Source: Ureibacillus xyleni (GTDB taxonomy: Bacteria; Bacillota; Bacilli; Bacillales_A; Planococcaceae). From it: a stretch of DNA of 64,000 nt. The position numbers and the translations under genes were made by a program. Below the pieces are notes generated by a model. That model was not told the origin of the DNA. It did not search any database and saw only the letters and a program-made list of their open reading frames with translations. The stretch lies in assembly GCF_900217795.1 (NCBI RefSeq), contig NZ_OBMQ01000001.1, positions 1-64,000 on the forward strand, written 5' to 3'. Positions within the stretch are counted from its first letter, which is position 1. Each line of letters opens with the position of its first letter. Of this stretch, positions 54,058-62,760 are shown one piece after another.

Positions 54058-54912
54058 ATGACAATTCAAAAAGTGATGGTCGTTGGGGCAGGGCAAATGG
54101 GATCTGGCATTGCCCAAGTTTGTGCACAAGCAGGCTTTGACGTAACACTCAATGATATAAAAGAAGAATTTATTCAAAGAGGTTTAGGAGTTATTACGAA
54201 AAATCTTTCTCGAGATGTAGAAAAGGGGCGTAAATCTGAGGAAGAAAAGCAAGCAATTTTAAACCGAATTACGACTTCTACTGATTTAAAGGATGCTTAT
54301 AATGCGGACATTATCATTGAAGCAGCCACTGAAAATATGGATATAAAGCAATCTATTTTTAGAGAGTTAGATGCAATTGCACCGAAACATGCGATTCTTG
54401 CATCAAATACATCATCATTACCAATTACAGAGATTGCAGCAGTAACTGAACGACCTGAGCAAGTGATTGGAATGCACTTTATGAATCCGGTACCAGTAAT
54501 GAAACTAGTTGAGATTATTCGAGGTCTTGCAACGGCAGATGAGGTATATAAAGCTGTTGAAGAAATGACCGTTAAATTAAGTAAAACACCGGTCGAAGTG
54601 AATGATTTCCCAGGTTTTATTTCAAATCGTATTCTCCTTCCGATGATTAATGAAGCAATCTATGCGTTATATGAAGGGGTAGCAACAAAAGAAGCAATTG
54701 ATGATGTAATGAAGCTAGGCATGAATCATCCAATGGGTCCTTTAACATTAGCTGACTTTATCGGGTTAGATACGTGTTTATACATTATGGAAATCTTGCA
54801 CGAAGGTTTAGGAGATAGCAAATACCGACCATGTCCACTTCTTCGTAAATATGTAGCAGCAGGATGGTTAGGCAAAAAGACTGGAAGAGGCTTTTATGTT
54901 TACGAAGATTAA
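54058..54912 (+). CDS. 3-hydroxybutyryl/3-hydroxyacyl-CoA dehydrogenase
   Basis: NAD(P)-dependent oxidation of (S)-3-hydroxyacyl-CoA, 284 residues. N-terminal dinucleotide site [19 protein letters not shown], catalytic region [18 protein letters not shown] with His about 139, [12 protein letters not shown] and [18 protein letters not shown] 54058 after TGGGGG; an in-frame upstream start at 54025 lacks a site. Short, monofunctional type, as MmgB. Confidence 0.94.
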   Translation: MTIQKVMVVGAGQMGSGIAQVCAQAGFDVTLNDIKEEFIQRGLGVITKNLSRDVEKGRKSEEEKQAILNRITTSTDLKDAYNADIIIEAATENMDIKQSIFRELDAIAPKHAILASNTSSLPITEIAAVTERPEQVIGMHFMNPVPVMKLVEIIRGLATADEVYKAVEEMTVKLSKTPVEVNDFPGFISNRILLPMINEAIYALYEGVATKEAIDDVMKLGMNHPMGPLTLADFIGLDTCLYIMEILHEGLGDSKYRPCPLLRKYVAAGWLGKKTGRGFYVYED

Positions 54913-54924
54913 GGAGCGATTTGC

Positions 54925-56073
54925 ATGAATCTCAACTTCACAGAAGAACAGGCAATGGTACGCGACATGGTTCGTCAGTTTGCAGAAAGTGAAATTGCGC
55001 CATTTGTTGAAAAAATGGAAGAAGGACAGTTTCCACGAGACATTTTAAAAAAAATGGGCGAACTTGGCTTAATGGGGATGACAACACCTGAAAGCTTAGG
55101 TGGCTCGGGGATGGACTTTACTTCCTATATACTCGCTATTAATGAGATTTCTAGAGTAAGTGCAACAGTTGGCGTTATTTTATCTGTTCATACATCAGTA
55201 GGAACGAACCCCATTTTGTATTTTGGAACAGAAGAACAAAAGAAAAAATATGTTCCGAAACTAGCGAGTGGCGAGTATTTAGGGGCGTTTTGTTTAACAG
55301 AGCCTGAAGCCGGTTCTGATGCAGGGGCATTAAAAACGAGAGCAGTGAAAAAAGAAGACCATTATGTTTTAAACGGTTCAAAGGTGTTCATTACAAATGG
55401 TGGTGAAGCAGATGTTTACATCGTTTTTGCCTCCACATCTCCTGAAAAAGGGTCAAAAGGAATTTCGGCATTTATTGTAGATAAAGATACGCCGGGACTC
55501 GTAATTGGTAAAAACGAACATAAAATGGGGCTTCATGGCTCGAAAACAGTACAGCTAACTTTCGAAAATATGAAAGTACCTTTGGAAAACTTATTAGGCA
55601 CAGAGGATGCAGGGTTCAAAATTGCATTAGCAAACCTTAATGCTGGTCGTATCGGCATTGCAGCTCAAGCTCTTGGTATTGCAGAAGCTTCTCTTAACGC
55701 AGCAACAAAATATGCAAAAGAGAGAGTTCAATTTGGCAAACCAATAGTAGAAAACCAAGGTGTTGGATTTAAATTAGCAGATATGGCAACAAACGTTGAA
55801 GCCGCTAGACTACTAGTGTATCGAGCAGCAGATATGCAATCCCGTGGAATCCCAATCACAAAAGAAGCATCTATGGCAAAACTATTTGCCTCCCGCACAG
55901 CTGTAGAAGTGTCAACAGAAGCCATTCAAATCTTTGGTGGCTATGGCTATACAAAGGAATATCCTGTTGAACGCTACTTTAGAGATGCAAAAGTAACTGA
56001 AATATACGAAGGTACAAGTGAAATCCAAAAAATCGTAATAACAAAAGCGTACCCGGTACAAAAACAATTCTGA
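54925..56073 (+). CDS. Acyl-CoA dehydrogenase, short/branched type (first copy)
   Basis: FAD enzyme of 382 residues making the 2,3-double bond of short-chain acyl-CoA. Motifs: [52 protein letters not shown] and the catalytic glutamate in IYEGTSEIQ. The last eight residues AYPVQKQF are unlike the family and are encoded by the left arm of a palindromic element (56049-56102), which also carries the stop. RBS AAGGAG. Confidence 0.94.
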   Translation: MNLNFTEEQAMVRDMVRQFAESEIAPFVEKMEEGQFPRDILKKMGELGLMGMTTPESLGGSGMDFTSYILAINEISRVSATVGVILSVHTSVGTNPILYFGTEEQKKKYVPKLASGEYLGAFCLTEPEAGSDAGALKTRAVKKEDHYVLNGSKVFITNGGEADVYIVFASTSPEKGSKGISAFIVDKDTPGLVIGKNEHKMGLHGSKTVQLTFENMKVPLENLLGTEDAGFKIALANLNAGRIGIAAQALGIAEASLNAATKYAKERVQFGKPIVENQGVGFKLADMATNVEAARLLVYRAADMQSRGIPITKEASMAKLFASRTAVEVSTEAIQIFGGYGYTKEYPVERYFRDAKVTEIYEGTSEIQKIVITKAYPVQKQF

Positions 56074-56102
56074 ATTTTCGGAATTGTTTAGGTACCCGGT
56101 AC
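56049..56102. repeat. Palindromic element containing the stop codon of the first acyl-CoA dehydrogenase
   Basis: GTACCCGGTAC occurs at 56049-56059 and 56092-56102; inside, AACAATTC and GAATTGTT form the stem around a 10-base loop TGAATTTTCG that begins with the stop TGA. The arms match at about 19 of 22 positions. No T tract, so it is not a simple terminator. Same GTACCCGG start as the element at 18037. Confidence 0.75.
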
Positions 56103-56124
56103 GGGACATTGAGGGGGATGGAAA

Positions 56125-57264
56125 ATGAATTTTCAACTATCAGAGGAACATGAGCAATTGAGAGAAATGATTCGTGATTTTGCTATAAATGAAGTGGCGC
56201 CATCTGCAGCTGAGCGTGATGAAAATGAAACATTCGATATGGAAATTTGGAACAAGATGGCTGAATTAGGGCTAACAGGGATTCCGTGGCCTGAAGAATA
56301 TGGTGGAGCAGGATTTGATTATTTAGCTTACTGTATCGCAGTAGAAGAACTTTCTCGTGTTTGTGCTTCAACGGGGGTAACACTTTCTGCTCATACTTCA
56401 CTAGCGGGTTGGCCCGTTTATAAATTTGGCACAGAAGAACAAAAGCAAAAATTTTTACGTCCAATGGCAGAAGGAAAGAAAATCGGGGCGTACTGCTTAA
56501 CAGAGCCAGGTTCAGGAAGTGATGCAGGGGGAATGAAAACCACTGCAAAATTAGACGGCGATGAATATATCCTAAATGGCTCCAAAATCTTCATTACAAA
56601 TGGAGGAATAGCAGACATTTATATCGTATTTGCCGTAACAGATCCTGAGTCTAAACATAAAGGAACAAGTGCATTTATTGTTGATTCAAGCTTTCCAGGC
56701 TTTGGCGTAGGGAAAAAAGAGAAAAAAATGGGAATCAGATCTTCGCCAACAACTGAAATTATTTTTGATAATTGTCGTGTTCCAAAAGAAAACCTTCTTG
56801 GAAGTGAAGGAGAAGGGTTCAAAATCGCGATGCAAACATTGGACGGTGGGCGTAACGGAATTGCCGCTCAGGCAGTAGGTATTGCGCAAGGTGCTTTAGA
56901 TGCAGCGATTGACTATTCAAAGCAACGTGTTCAATTTGGTAAACCAATTGTTGCAAACCAAGGAGTTGCTTTCAAACTTGCAGATATGGCGACAGCAATT
57001 GAAGCTTCAAGATTATTAACCTATCAAGCTGCTTGGCTAGAGTCGAATAGTTTACCATACGGAAAAGCATCTGCCATGGCGAAATTAATGGCGGGTGATA
57101 CGGCAATGTCTGTTACAACAGATGCAGTACAAATCTTTGGTGGCTACGGCTACACGAAAGAATACCCGGTAGAACGTTACATGCGCGATGCAAAAATTAC
57201 ACAAATTTACGAAGGTACGCAAGAGATACAGCGCCTAGTAATCTCGCGTATGTTAACGAAATAA
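56125..57264 (+). CDS. Acyl-CoA dehydrogenase, short/branched type (second copy)
   Basis: Paralogue of the preceding enzyme with 379 residues: [52 protein letters not shown] and IYEGTQEIQ with catalytic Glu. Unlike the first copy it ends in the normal [10 protein letters not shown] tail. The two may differ in substrate, e.g. butyryl-CoA against isobutyryl- or 2-methylbutyryl-CoA; this cannot be decided here. RBS GAGGGGG. Confidence 0.94.
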   Translation: MNFQLSEEHEQLREMIRDFAINEVAPSAAERDENETFDMEIWNKMAELGLTGIPWPEEYGGAGFDYLAYCIAVEELSRVCASTGVTLSAHTSLAGWPVYKFGTEEQKQKFLRPMAEGKKIGAYCLTEPGSGSDAGGMKTTAKLDGDEYILNGSKIFITNGGIADIYIVFAVTDPESKHKGTSAFIVDSSFPGFGVGKKEKKMGIRSSPTTEIIFDNCRVPKENLLGSEGEGFKIAMQTLDGGRNGIAAQAVGIAQGALDAAIDYSKQRVQFGKPIVANQGVAFKLADMATAIEASRLLTYQAAWLESNSLPYGKASAMAKLMAGDTAMSVTTDAVQIFGGYGYTKEYPVERYMRDAKITQIYEGTQEIQRLVISRMLTK

Positions 57265-57903
57265 ATGCCTGAAAATGAAGAAAAAATTTTAGTTCAAACT
57301 AACGTGAAAGATGAAAGTCTCATTGAAATAAGGCGCAATCAAATTGTCAGTGGTGCTGTCAAATTATTTAGAGAAAAAGGTTTTCATCGAGCAACAACGA
57401 GGGAAATTGCAAAAGCTGCTGGATTTAGCATCGGCACTTTATACGAATATATTCGTACAAAAGAAGATGTGCTCTACTTAGTGTCTGACAACATCTATGA
57501 TCAAGTGTTTCAGCGACTTTCTACAATTTCTACAAGTAAAGGCACGTTAGAGGAATTAAAATTAGCAATCAAACAATACTTTTCACTCATTGATAGTATG
57601 AAAGACGAATTTACGATTATGTACCAAGAAACAAAATCACTTCCAAAAGATAAGCAACATTATATATTTCAAAAAGAATTGGAAATGGTATCACTCTTCG
57701 AAAAAATTATTACTAATTGTGTTCAATCAGGTGAACTGAAAATAGCATCAAAACAAGAAATCTATTTGGCAGCAAATTTACTTGTAGTCCAAGGGCAAGC
57801 GTGGGCGTTTCGTAAATGGGCACTACAAAAACATTTCACGATAGAAGAATATACAAGAGCACAAACAAAAATGTGCTTGTCAGGATTATTGCATTTTGAG
57901 TGA
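57265..57903 (+). CDS. TetR family regulator (FadR-like)
   Basis: A 212-residue repressor whose N-terminal helix-turn-helix domain (about 22-68) reads KLFREKGFHRATTREIAKAAGFSIGTLYEYIRTKEDVLY; the rest is the helical ligand-binding domain. The ATG follows the previous stop TAA at once, without a clear ribosome-binding site, so translation is probably coupled. Place in a beta-oxidation cluster and the palindromes at 50221 and 52751 suggest acyl-CoA-responsive control. Confidence 0.88.
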   Translation: MPENEEKILVQTNVKDESLIEIRRNQIVSGAVKLFREKGFHRATTREIAKAAGFSIGTLYEYIRTKEDVLYLVSDNIYDQVFQRLSTISTSKGTLEELKLAIKQYFSLIDSMKDEFTIMYQETKSLPKDKQHYIFQKELEMVSLFEKIITNCVQSGELKIASKQEIYLAANLLVVQGQAWAFRKWALQKHFTIEEYTRAQTKMCLSGLLHFE

Positions 57904-57911
57904 GGGGGGAA

Positions 57912-57961
57912 CATCGCTAAAGAGCATACGTACATTTGCGTTGCATTTTGGCGGTGTTTTT
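57912..57961 (+). terminator. Terminator of the thiolase-TetR operon
   Basis: CATCGCTAAA (57912-57921) pairs with TTTGGCGGTG (57947-57956) through two or three G-U pairs; TTTTT follows. It separates the TetR gene from icmF, which would then need its own promoter. Confidence 0.7.
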
Positions 57962-58021
57962 CGTTTCATATAAAATCTTAGTGGGAATAGTAGGATTTGT
58001 TCATTGAAAGGGGTATCTCGT

Positions 58022-61000
58022 ATGGTGAAAGTAGATGAAAAGAAACAACAATCCAATGTTTACAAACCACAACATCACGTTCGTTTTGTCACAGCTTCAA
58101 GTTTATTTGACGGGCACGATGTATCGGTTAATATTATGCGTCGTATTTTACAAGCAAGCGGTGCTGAAGTCATTCATTTAGGCCATAATCGCTCTGTTGA
58201 AGAAGTAGTGAATGCAGCTATTCAAGAAGATGCACAGGCAATTGCTGTCTCTTCCTACCAAGGCGGGCATATGGAATACTTTAAATATATGTATGATCTG
58301 TTACTAGAAAAAGGGGCACCACATATTAAAATCTATGGTGGTGGAGGTGGGGTAATCCTTCCGCGTGAAATTGATGAATTACATGAATACGGGATCGCAG
58401 GCATTTTCTCACCAGAAGACGGAATGAAACTAGGGCTTCAAGGAATGATCAACAAGCAGTTAGAAGGTGCAGATTTTACAACTTTAAAGGGGAACTACTT
58501 AGAAAAATTAAAACATCTATCAACGGAAACTCCTGAAATTTTAGCAAATCTCATTACAGCTGTTGAAATTGGTGGAGATGGTGAAATCACCTACTTACTT
58601 GAAGCAGCTCGCAAAATATCAAAAAATACCCCTGTATTGGGAATTACAGGAACGGGTGGAGCAGGTAAATCATCATTAACCGATGAATTAATTCGTCGTT
58701 TCTTACGCGAGTTTCCTGAGAAAAAGGTAGCCATTATTTCAGTAGACCCAACAAAACAAAAAACAGGTGGCGCACTGCTTGGGGATCGAATCCGAATGAA
58801 TGCGATTTTCAATAACCGCGTTTATATGAGAAGTTTAGCAACACGAGGTTCGAAAACAGAATTATCCTCAGCAACTGGGGATGTTTTGGATATTGTAAAA
58901 GCTGCAGGATACGACCTTATCATTGTGGAAACAAGTGGGATTGGTCAAGGGGATGCAGAAATAACAAAATATACAGATCTTTCTATGTATGTAATGACAA
59001 GCGAGTTTGGTGCACCAACGCAGCTTGAAAAAATTGACATGATTGACTATGCAGACTTAATCGCCATCAATAAATTTGAACGAAAAGGTTCTGAAGATGC
59101 ACTTCGCCAGGTTCAAAAACAATATCAACGCTCACATGAATTATGGACAGAAGAACTAGATAAAATGCCGGTGTATGGAACAATTGCGAGCCAATTTAAT
59201 GACAAAGGAACAAATTCATTGTTTGCTGCACTTGTTGCAAAAATTAACGAGAAGTTCGACTTTTCTTGGAAGACATCTTATGAGCAGTTTGTTCAAACAC
59301 AAAAGCAAGATGTTATTATTCCGAACGACCGCCGCTACTATTTGCGTGAAATTGTGGATACCGTTCGTAATTATCACAAACATGCAGCACATCAAGTAGA
59401 ACTAGCTAGAAAACTATATCAACTAGAAGGTGCCATTTCACAAGTTAAGCAAAGCTCACCAGAAGATGCTTTGTTACAATCTTTACAATCTCTAGCAGAT
59501 AGTGTGAAAAATGAATTAACTGCAGAGTCTCAGCGTATTTTAAATAATTGGGAAAAAATAAAAGAAGCATATTCAGGGGATGAATTTGTTACAAAAGTAC
59601 GAGATAAAGAAATTCGTACAATTTTGAAAACAACATCCTTATCAGGGACAAAAATTCCAAAAGTCGTCCTTCCGAAATATAAAGATTACGGCGAAATTTT
59701 ACGATGGGTTTATGCCGAAAATGTACCAGGAGAGTTTCCGTATACAGCTGGCGTATTTCCATTTAAACGACAAGGGGAAGATCCGAAACGACAATTTGCT
59801 GGAGAAGGCACACCTGAGCGAACGAATAAAAGGTTCCATTACTTGTCAAAGGATGATGATGCAAAACGTCTATCAACGGCCTTTGACTCTGTAACGTTAT
59901 ACGGAGAAGACCCTGATTATCGTCCAGATATTTACGGAAAAGTTGGGGAGTCAGGTGTTAGTGTCTGCACCCTTGAAGATATGAAAAAGTTATATGATGG
60001 ATTTGATTTATGTTCACCATCCACTTCTGTTTCCATGACAATCAATGGACCTGCACCAATTATTTTAGCGATGTTTTTAAATACAGCAATCGATCAACAA
60101 GTAAAATTACGTGAAGAAGAATTAGGTCGTACACTTACTGTTGAGGAATTTACTCAAGTACGCGAGCAAACATTGCAAGTGGTGCGCGGAACTGTTCAGG
60201 CAGATATTTTAAAAGAAGATCAAGGTCAAAATACGTGCATCTTCTCTACTGAATTTGCTCTTCGAATGATGGGGGATATTCAATCTTATTTTATCGACCA
60301 TAAAGTACGAAATTATTATTCTGTTTCAATTTCCGGCTATCATATTGCAGAGGCTGGAGCAAACCCAATTTCGCAATTAGCCTTTACATTGTCAAATGGA
60401 TTTACTTACGTGGAGTATTATTTAAGTCGTGGTATGAAAATTGATGATTTCGCACCAAATCTATCATTCTTCTTCTCAAACGGCCTAGACCCAGAATATA
60501 CAGTGATTGGTCGTGTGGCTCGTCGTATTTGGGCAATTGTAATGCGCGATAAGTACGGAGCAAATGAACGTTCTCAAAAATTGAAATACCATATCCAAAC
60601 ATCTGGGCGCTCGCTACATGCACAAGAAATCGACTTTAACGATATTCGCACAACTTTGCAGGCATTAATGGCTTTACAAGATAATTGTAATTCTCTTCAT
60701 ACAAACGCCTATGACGAAGCGATTACAACGCCAACAGAGGAATCTGTTCGCCGCGCAATGGCCATTCAAATGATTATTACAAAGGAACATGGGTTATCGA
60801 AAAATGAAAATCCACTACAAGGTTCCTTCATTGTTGAGGAATTAACGGATTTAGTAGAGCAAGCGGTTTTAGAAGAGTTTGAACGGATTAATGATCGTGG
60901 GGGTGTGCTAGGTGCAATGGAAACACAATATCAGCGCGGTAAAATCCAAGAAGAATCCATGCACTATGAACATTTAAAACATACTGGTGAATTACCAATC

Positions 61001-61291
61001 GTTGGGGTCAATACTTACTTGAATCCAAACCCACCTTCAGCAGATGAAATTAATAATATGGAAATCGCTCGAGCTACAAAAGAAGAGAAAGAATTGCAAA
61101 TTAACAATTTACAGGAATTCCAAAAACGTAATGAAGCACACGGCCTTGCAGCTTTAGAAAAATTAAAACAAACAGCCCTTTCTGGAGGGAATATTTTTGC
61201 CGAATTAATGGAAACGGTCAAAGTTGCGAGTCTTGGACAAATTACACGAGCGTTATATGAAGTTGGAGGGCAATATAGAAGAAATATGTAA
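58022..61291 (+). CDS. icmF: Fused isobutyryl-CoA mutase IcmF
   Basis: Adenosylcobalamin-dependent interconversion of isobutyryl-CoA and butyryl-CoA, 1089 residues. Domains in order: B12-binding with DGHDVSVNI (cobalt ligand His32, about 20-155); MeaB-like G-protein chaperone with P-loop [12 protein letters not shown] about 205, [19 protein letters not shown] and NKFERKG; linker; mutase barrel beginning near [15 protein letters not shown], with [13 protein letters not shown]. This B12/G-domain/mutase order marks IcmF rather than methylmalonyl-CoA mutase, which lacks the inserted G domain. ATG 58022 follows GAAAGGGG. Confidence 0.95.
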   Translation: MVKVDEKKQQSNVYKPQHHVRFVTASSLFDGHDVSVNIMRRILQASGAEVIHLGHNRSVEEVVNAAIQEDAQAIAVSSYQGGHMEYFKYMYDLLLEKGAPHIKIYGGGGGVILPREIDELHEYGIAGIFSPEDGMKLGLQGMINKQLEGADFTTLKGNYLEKLKHLSTETPEILANLITAVEIGGDGEITYLLEAARKISKNTPVLGITGTGGAGKSSLTDELIRRFLREFPEKKVAIISVDPTKQKTGGALLGDRIRMNAIFNNRVYMRSLATRGSKTELSSATGDVLDIVKAAGYDLIIVETSGIGQGDAEITKYTDLSMYVMTSEFGAPTQLEKIDMIDYADLIAINKFERKGSEDALRQVQKQYQRSHELWTEELDKMPVYGTIASQFNDKGTNSLFAALVAKINEKFDFSWKTSYEQFVQTQKQDVIIPNDRRYYLREIVDTVRNYHKHAAHQVELARKLYQLEGAISQVKQSSPEDALLQSLQSLADSVKNELTAESQRILNNWEKIKEAYSGDEFVTKVRDKEIRTILKTTSLSGTKIPKVVLPKYKDYGEILRWVYAENVPGEFPYTAGVFPFKRQGEDPKRQFAGEGTPERTNKRFHYLSKDDDAKRLSTAFDSVTLYGEDPDYRPDIYGKVGESGVSVCTLEDMKKLYDGFDLCSPSTSVSMTINGPAPIILAMFLNTAIDQQVKLREEELGRTLTVEEFTQVREQTLQVVRGTVQADILKEDQGQNTCIFSTEFALRMMGDIQSYFIDHKVRNYYSVSISGYHIAEAGANPISQLAFTLSNGFTYVEYYLSRGMKIDDFAPNLSFFFSNGLDPEYTVIGRVARRIWAIVMRDKYGANERSQKLKYHIQTSGRSLHAQEIDFNDIRTTLQALMALQDNCNSLHTNAYDEAITTPTEESVRRAMAIQMIITKEHGLSKNENPLQGSFIVEELTDLVEQAVLEEFERINDRGGVLGAMETQYQRGKIQEESMHYEHLKHTGELPIVGVNTYLNPNPPSADEINNMEIARATKEEKELQINNLQEFQKRNEAHGLAALEKLKQTALSGGNIFAELMETVKVASLGQITRALYEVGGQYRRNM

Positions 61292-61307
61292 ATACTATTA
61301 GTTTATG

Positions 61308-61354
61308 GCGCTTGCAAATGATAATATTTCAGTTGTGCAAGCGCTAATTTTTTT
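61308..61354 (+). terminator. Terminator of icmF
   Basis: GCGCTTGCA and TGCAAGCGC form a perfect 9-bp stem over a 19-base loop, followed by TAATTTTTTT. Just after it, 61375-61430 holds three loose TAnTAAAT units at 17-20 base spacing. Confidence 0.9.
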
Positions 61355-61536
61355 ATATGATGATTTTCTTATATTACTAAATTCGCTATTTTAGTAAATA
61401 ATTTACTCCCCTAATAAATATTTTACTGAAATTATAATTTTGAGCGGATTGTGGAAGGTTGTTTAGTAGCAATTTTTAGTATTTTTATCTAAATTTTAGC
61501 TATAATGTATTGTACAGAAAGGAAGGATTGCTTTAA

Positions 61537-61695
61537 ATGAAACAATATTATCATTACATCATTATACTTTCATGTTTACTTGCAACTTTCTTTTTGTATA
61601 ATAAACAATTAGGTTCCATACCGTTACTCATATTATCAGGCTTTTTATTTTACTTAGGTATCAAAGAGGCTTATAAAATAAAAAACAGCAAATGA
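61537..61695 (+). CDS. Small membrane protein
   Basis: A 52-residue open frame from ATG 61537 to TGA 61695 with AAAGGAAGG ten bases upstream and a TATAAT-like box nearby. It has two hydrophobic helices (HYIIILSCLLATFFLY and IPLLILSGFLFYLGI) and a basic tail (KIKNSK). No family recognised. Its ribosome-binding site and coding-like composition support it, but it lies in an AT-rich gap and could be chance. Confidence 0.55.
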   Translation: MKQYYHYIIILSCLLATFFLYNKQLGSIPLLILSGFLFYLGIKEAYKIKNSK

Positions 61696-61807
61696 AACTA
61701 GCATAGTGTATAGTACTTTGTATATAATGGATATTATGCTTAAGATATGTAGAATCGCAAAATAAACTTAACGCGAAATTGTATTGATAGAAAGGACGTG
61801 CACGAAG

Positions 61808-62392
61808 TTGAATATTCGTGAATTAACAAAAGAACAATTAGCAGAAGAATCGTTAATTGACTTAGCCTACGCAGTTTTAGAAGAGAGAAAATCACCGATC
61901 GCATTCCATGACTTACTTAAAGAAATCCAAACTTTAAACGGTCTTTCAGATGATGAAATCCAAGCACGCCTTGTACAGTTTTATACTGATATGAATATTG
62001 ATGGACGTTTCCTTTTAAACCATGAAAACGGATGGGGACTACGTGAATGGTATAAAGTTGAAACAATTGAAGAAGAAACAGCTCCAACAGTTAAAGCTCG
62101 TAAACGTAAATCAAAAGCAGTGGATGATGAAGATGAAGAGTTAATTGTTGATGAAGACGATTTAGTATTCGAGGAAGACTTCGAAGAGTTTGTTGACGTA
62201 GAAGAAATCGACGAATTAGACGACGAAGAAGAAGAAGAAGATTTAGACTTCGTTGAGGAAGAAATTGATGATATTGATGATGTGGATGCAGACATTGACG
62301 ATGAAATCATTGATGACGAAGAAGGATTTATTATCGAAGACGATGATGAGGAAGTAGAAGATTTAGAAGAAGAAGAGGAAGAAGAAAAGTAA
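61808..62392 (+). CDS. rpoE: RNA polymerase delta subunit RpoE
   Basis: Gram-positive-specific delta subunit, which lowers nonspecific DNA binding of RNA polymerase and speeds its recycling. The N-terminal winged-helix (HARE-HTH) domain, about 1-90, includes LIDLAYAVLEERKSPIAFHDLL; after a basic KARKRKSK patch comes a long, almost purely Asp/Glu tail. Start is TTG 61808 (NIRELTKEQL), giving 194 residues; GAAAGGA lies upstream. Followed by pyrG as in B. subtilis. Confidence 0.95.
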   Translation: MNIRELTKEQLAEESLIDLAYAVLEERKSPIAFHDLLKEIQTLNGLSDDEIQARLVQFYTDMNIDGRFLLNHENGWGLREWYKVETIEEETAPTVKARKRKSKAVDDEDEELIVDEDDLVFEEDFEEFVDVEEIDELDDEEEEEDLDFVEEEIDDIDDVDADIDDEIIDDEEGFIIEDDDEEVEDLEEEEEEEK

Positions 62393-62442
62393 AGTAACAT
62401 AAGAATTGTCTCGATGGGCAAAATAGGACGATTCCTACAGTT

Positions 62443-62477
62443 GGGTCGGAGTGATTGAGCCGCCTTCGCTTTTCATA
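62443..62477. repeat. Partial copy of the GC-rich intergenic repeat
   Basis: TTGGGTCGGAGTGATTGAGC plus CGCCTTCGCTTTTCAT resembles the right end of the element at 30758-30900 (GGAGCTGAACGAGCCGCC, CGCTTTTCT). Its partner arm is not present, so it is a remnant. Confidence 0.45.
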
Positions 62478-62493
62478 ATTTTTATTTAAGGAC

Positions 62494-62604
62494 TTGACTT
62501 CTCTTATCTTTCAATATACTCTTTTACTTGGGCTCCTTAAAAAAGGAGATTGACCGTGATAAATTCACGCTCCCTCTGCCATAGTGCAGATGGAGCGTTT
62601 TTTA
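62494..62604 (+). promoter_or_regulatory. pyrG promoter and CTP-responsive leader attenuator
   Basis: TTGACT (62494-62499), 17-base spacer, TACTCT (62517-62522), and a start at GGGCTCC (62530). The leader then holds a terminator, ACGCTCC-TCTGC (from 62567) with GCAGA-GGAGCGT and a TTTTTT tail to about 62604. This fits the pyrG mechanism known in B. subtilis: when CTP is low, polymerase slips at GGG and adds extra G residues that pair with the pyrimidine-rich CUCCCUCU strand of the terminator and prevent termination. The hairpin lies after rpoE as well and may also end its transcript. Confidence 0.8.
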
Positions 62605-62760
62605 TTTTGAATAAGAAAGTAGAATAGAACCTTAAAAACGTATAGGTTTAAATATCCGGTGGAATGTTTTTAAAGAGATATAATTTTTGATTGAATACCA
62701 CGGATATGTTCTAGCTTTTAAAAAAATAGCAATAAGTTGTATTGAGGAGGAAAATTTGCA

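Noticed and set aside
58022..61291. Methylmalonyl-CoA mutase
   Set aside because: The order B12 domain, G-protein domain, mutase domain in one chain is that of IcmF; methylmalonyl-CoA mutase has the mutase part first and no internal G domain.
61375..61430. Fifth member of the 21-bp arrays
   Set aside because: Three TAnTAAAT units at 17 and 20 base spacing in very AT-rich sequence; the TAA triplets are in different frames. Too weak to count.
61981..62421. Serine-rich minus-strand protein
   Set aside because: It is the antisense of the Asp/Glu-rich tail of rpoE (GAA/GAT codons read as TTC/ATC in another frame).
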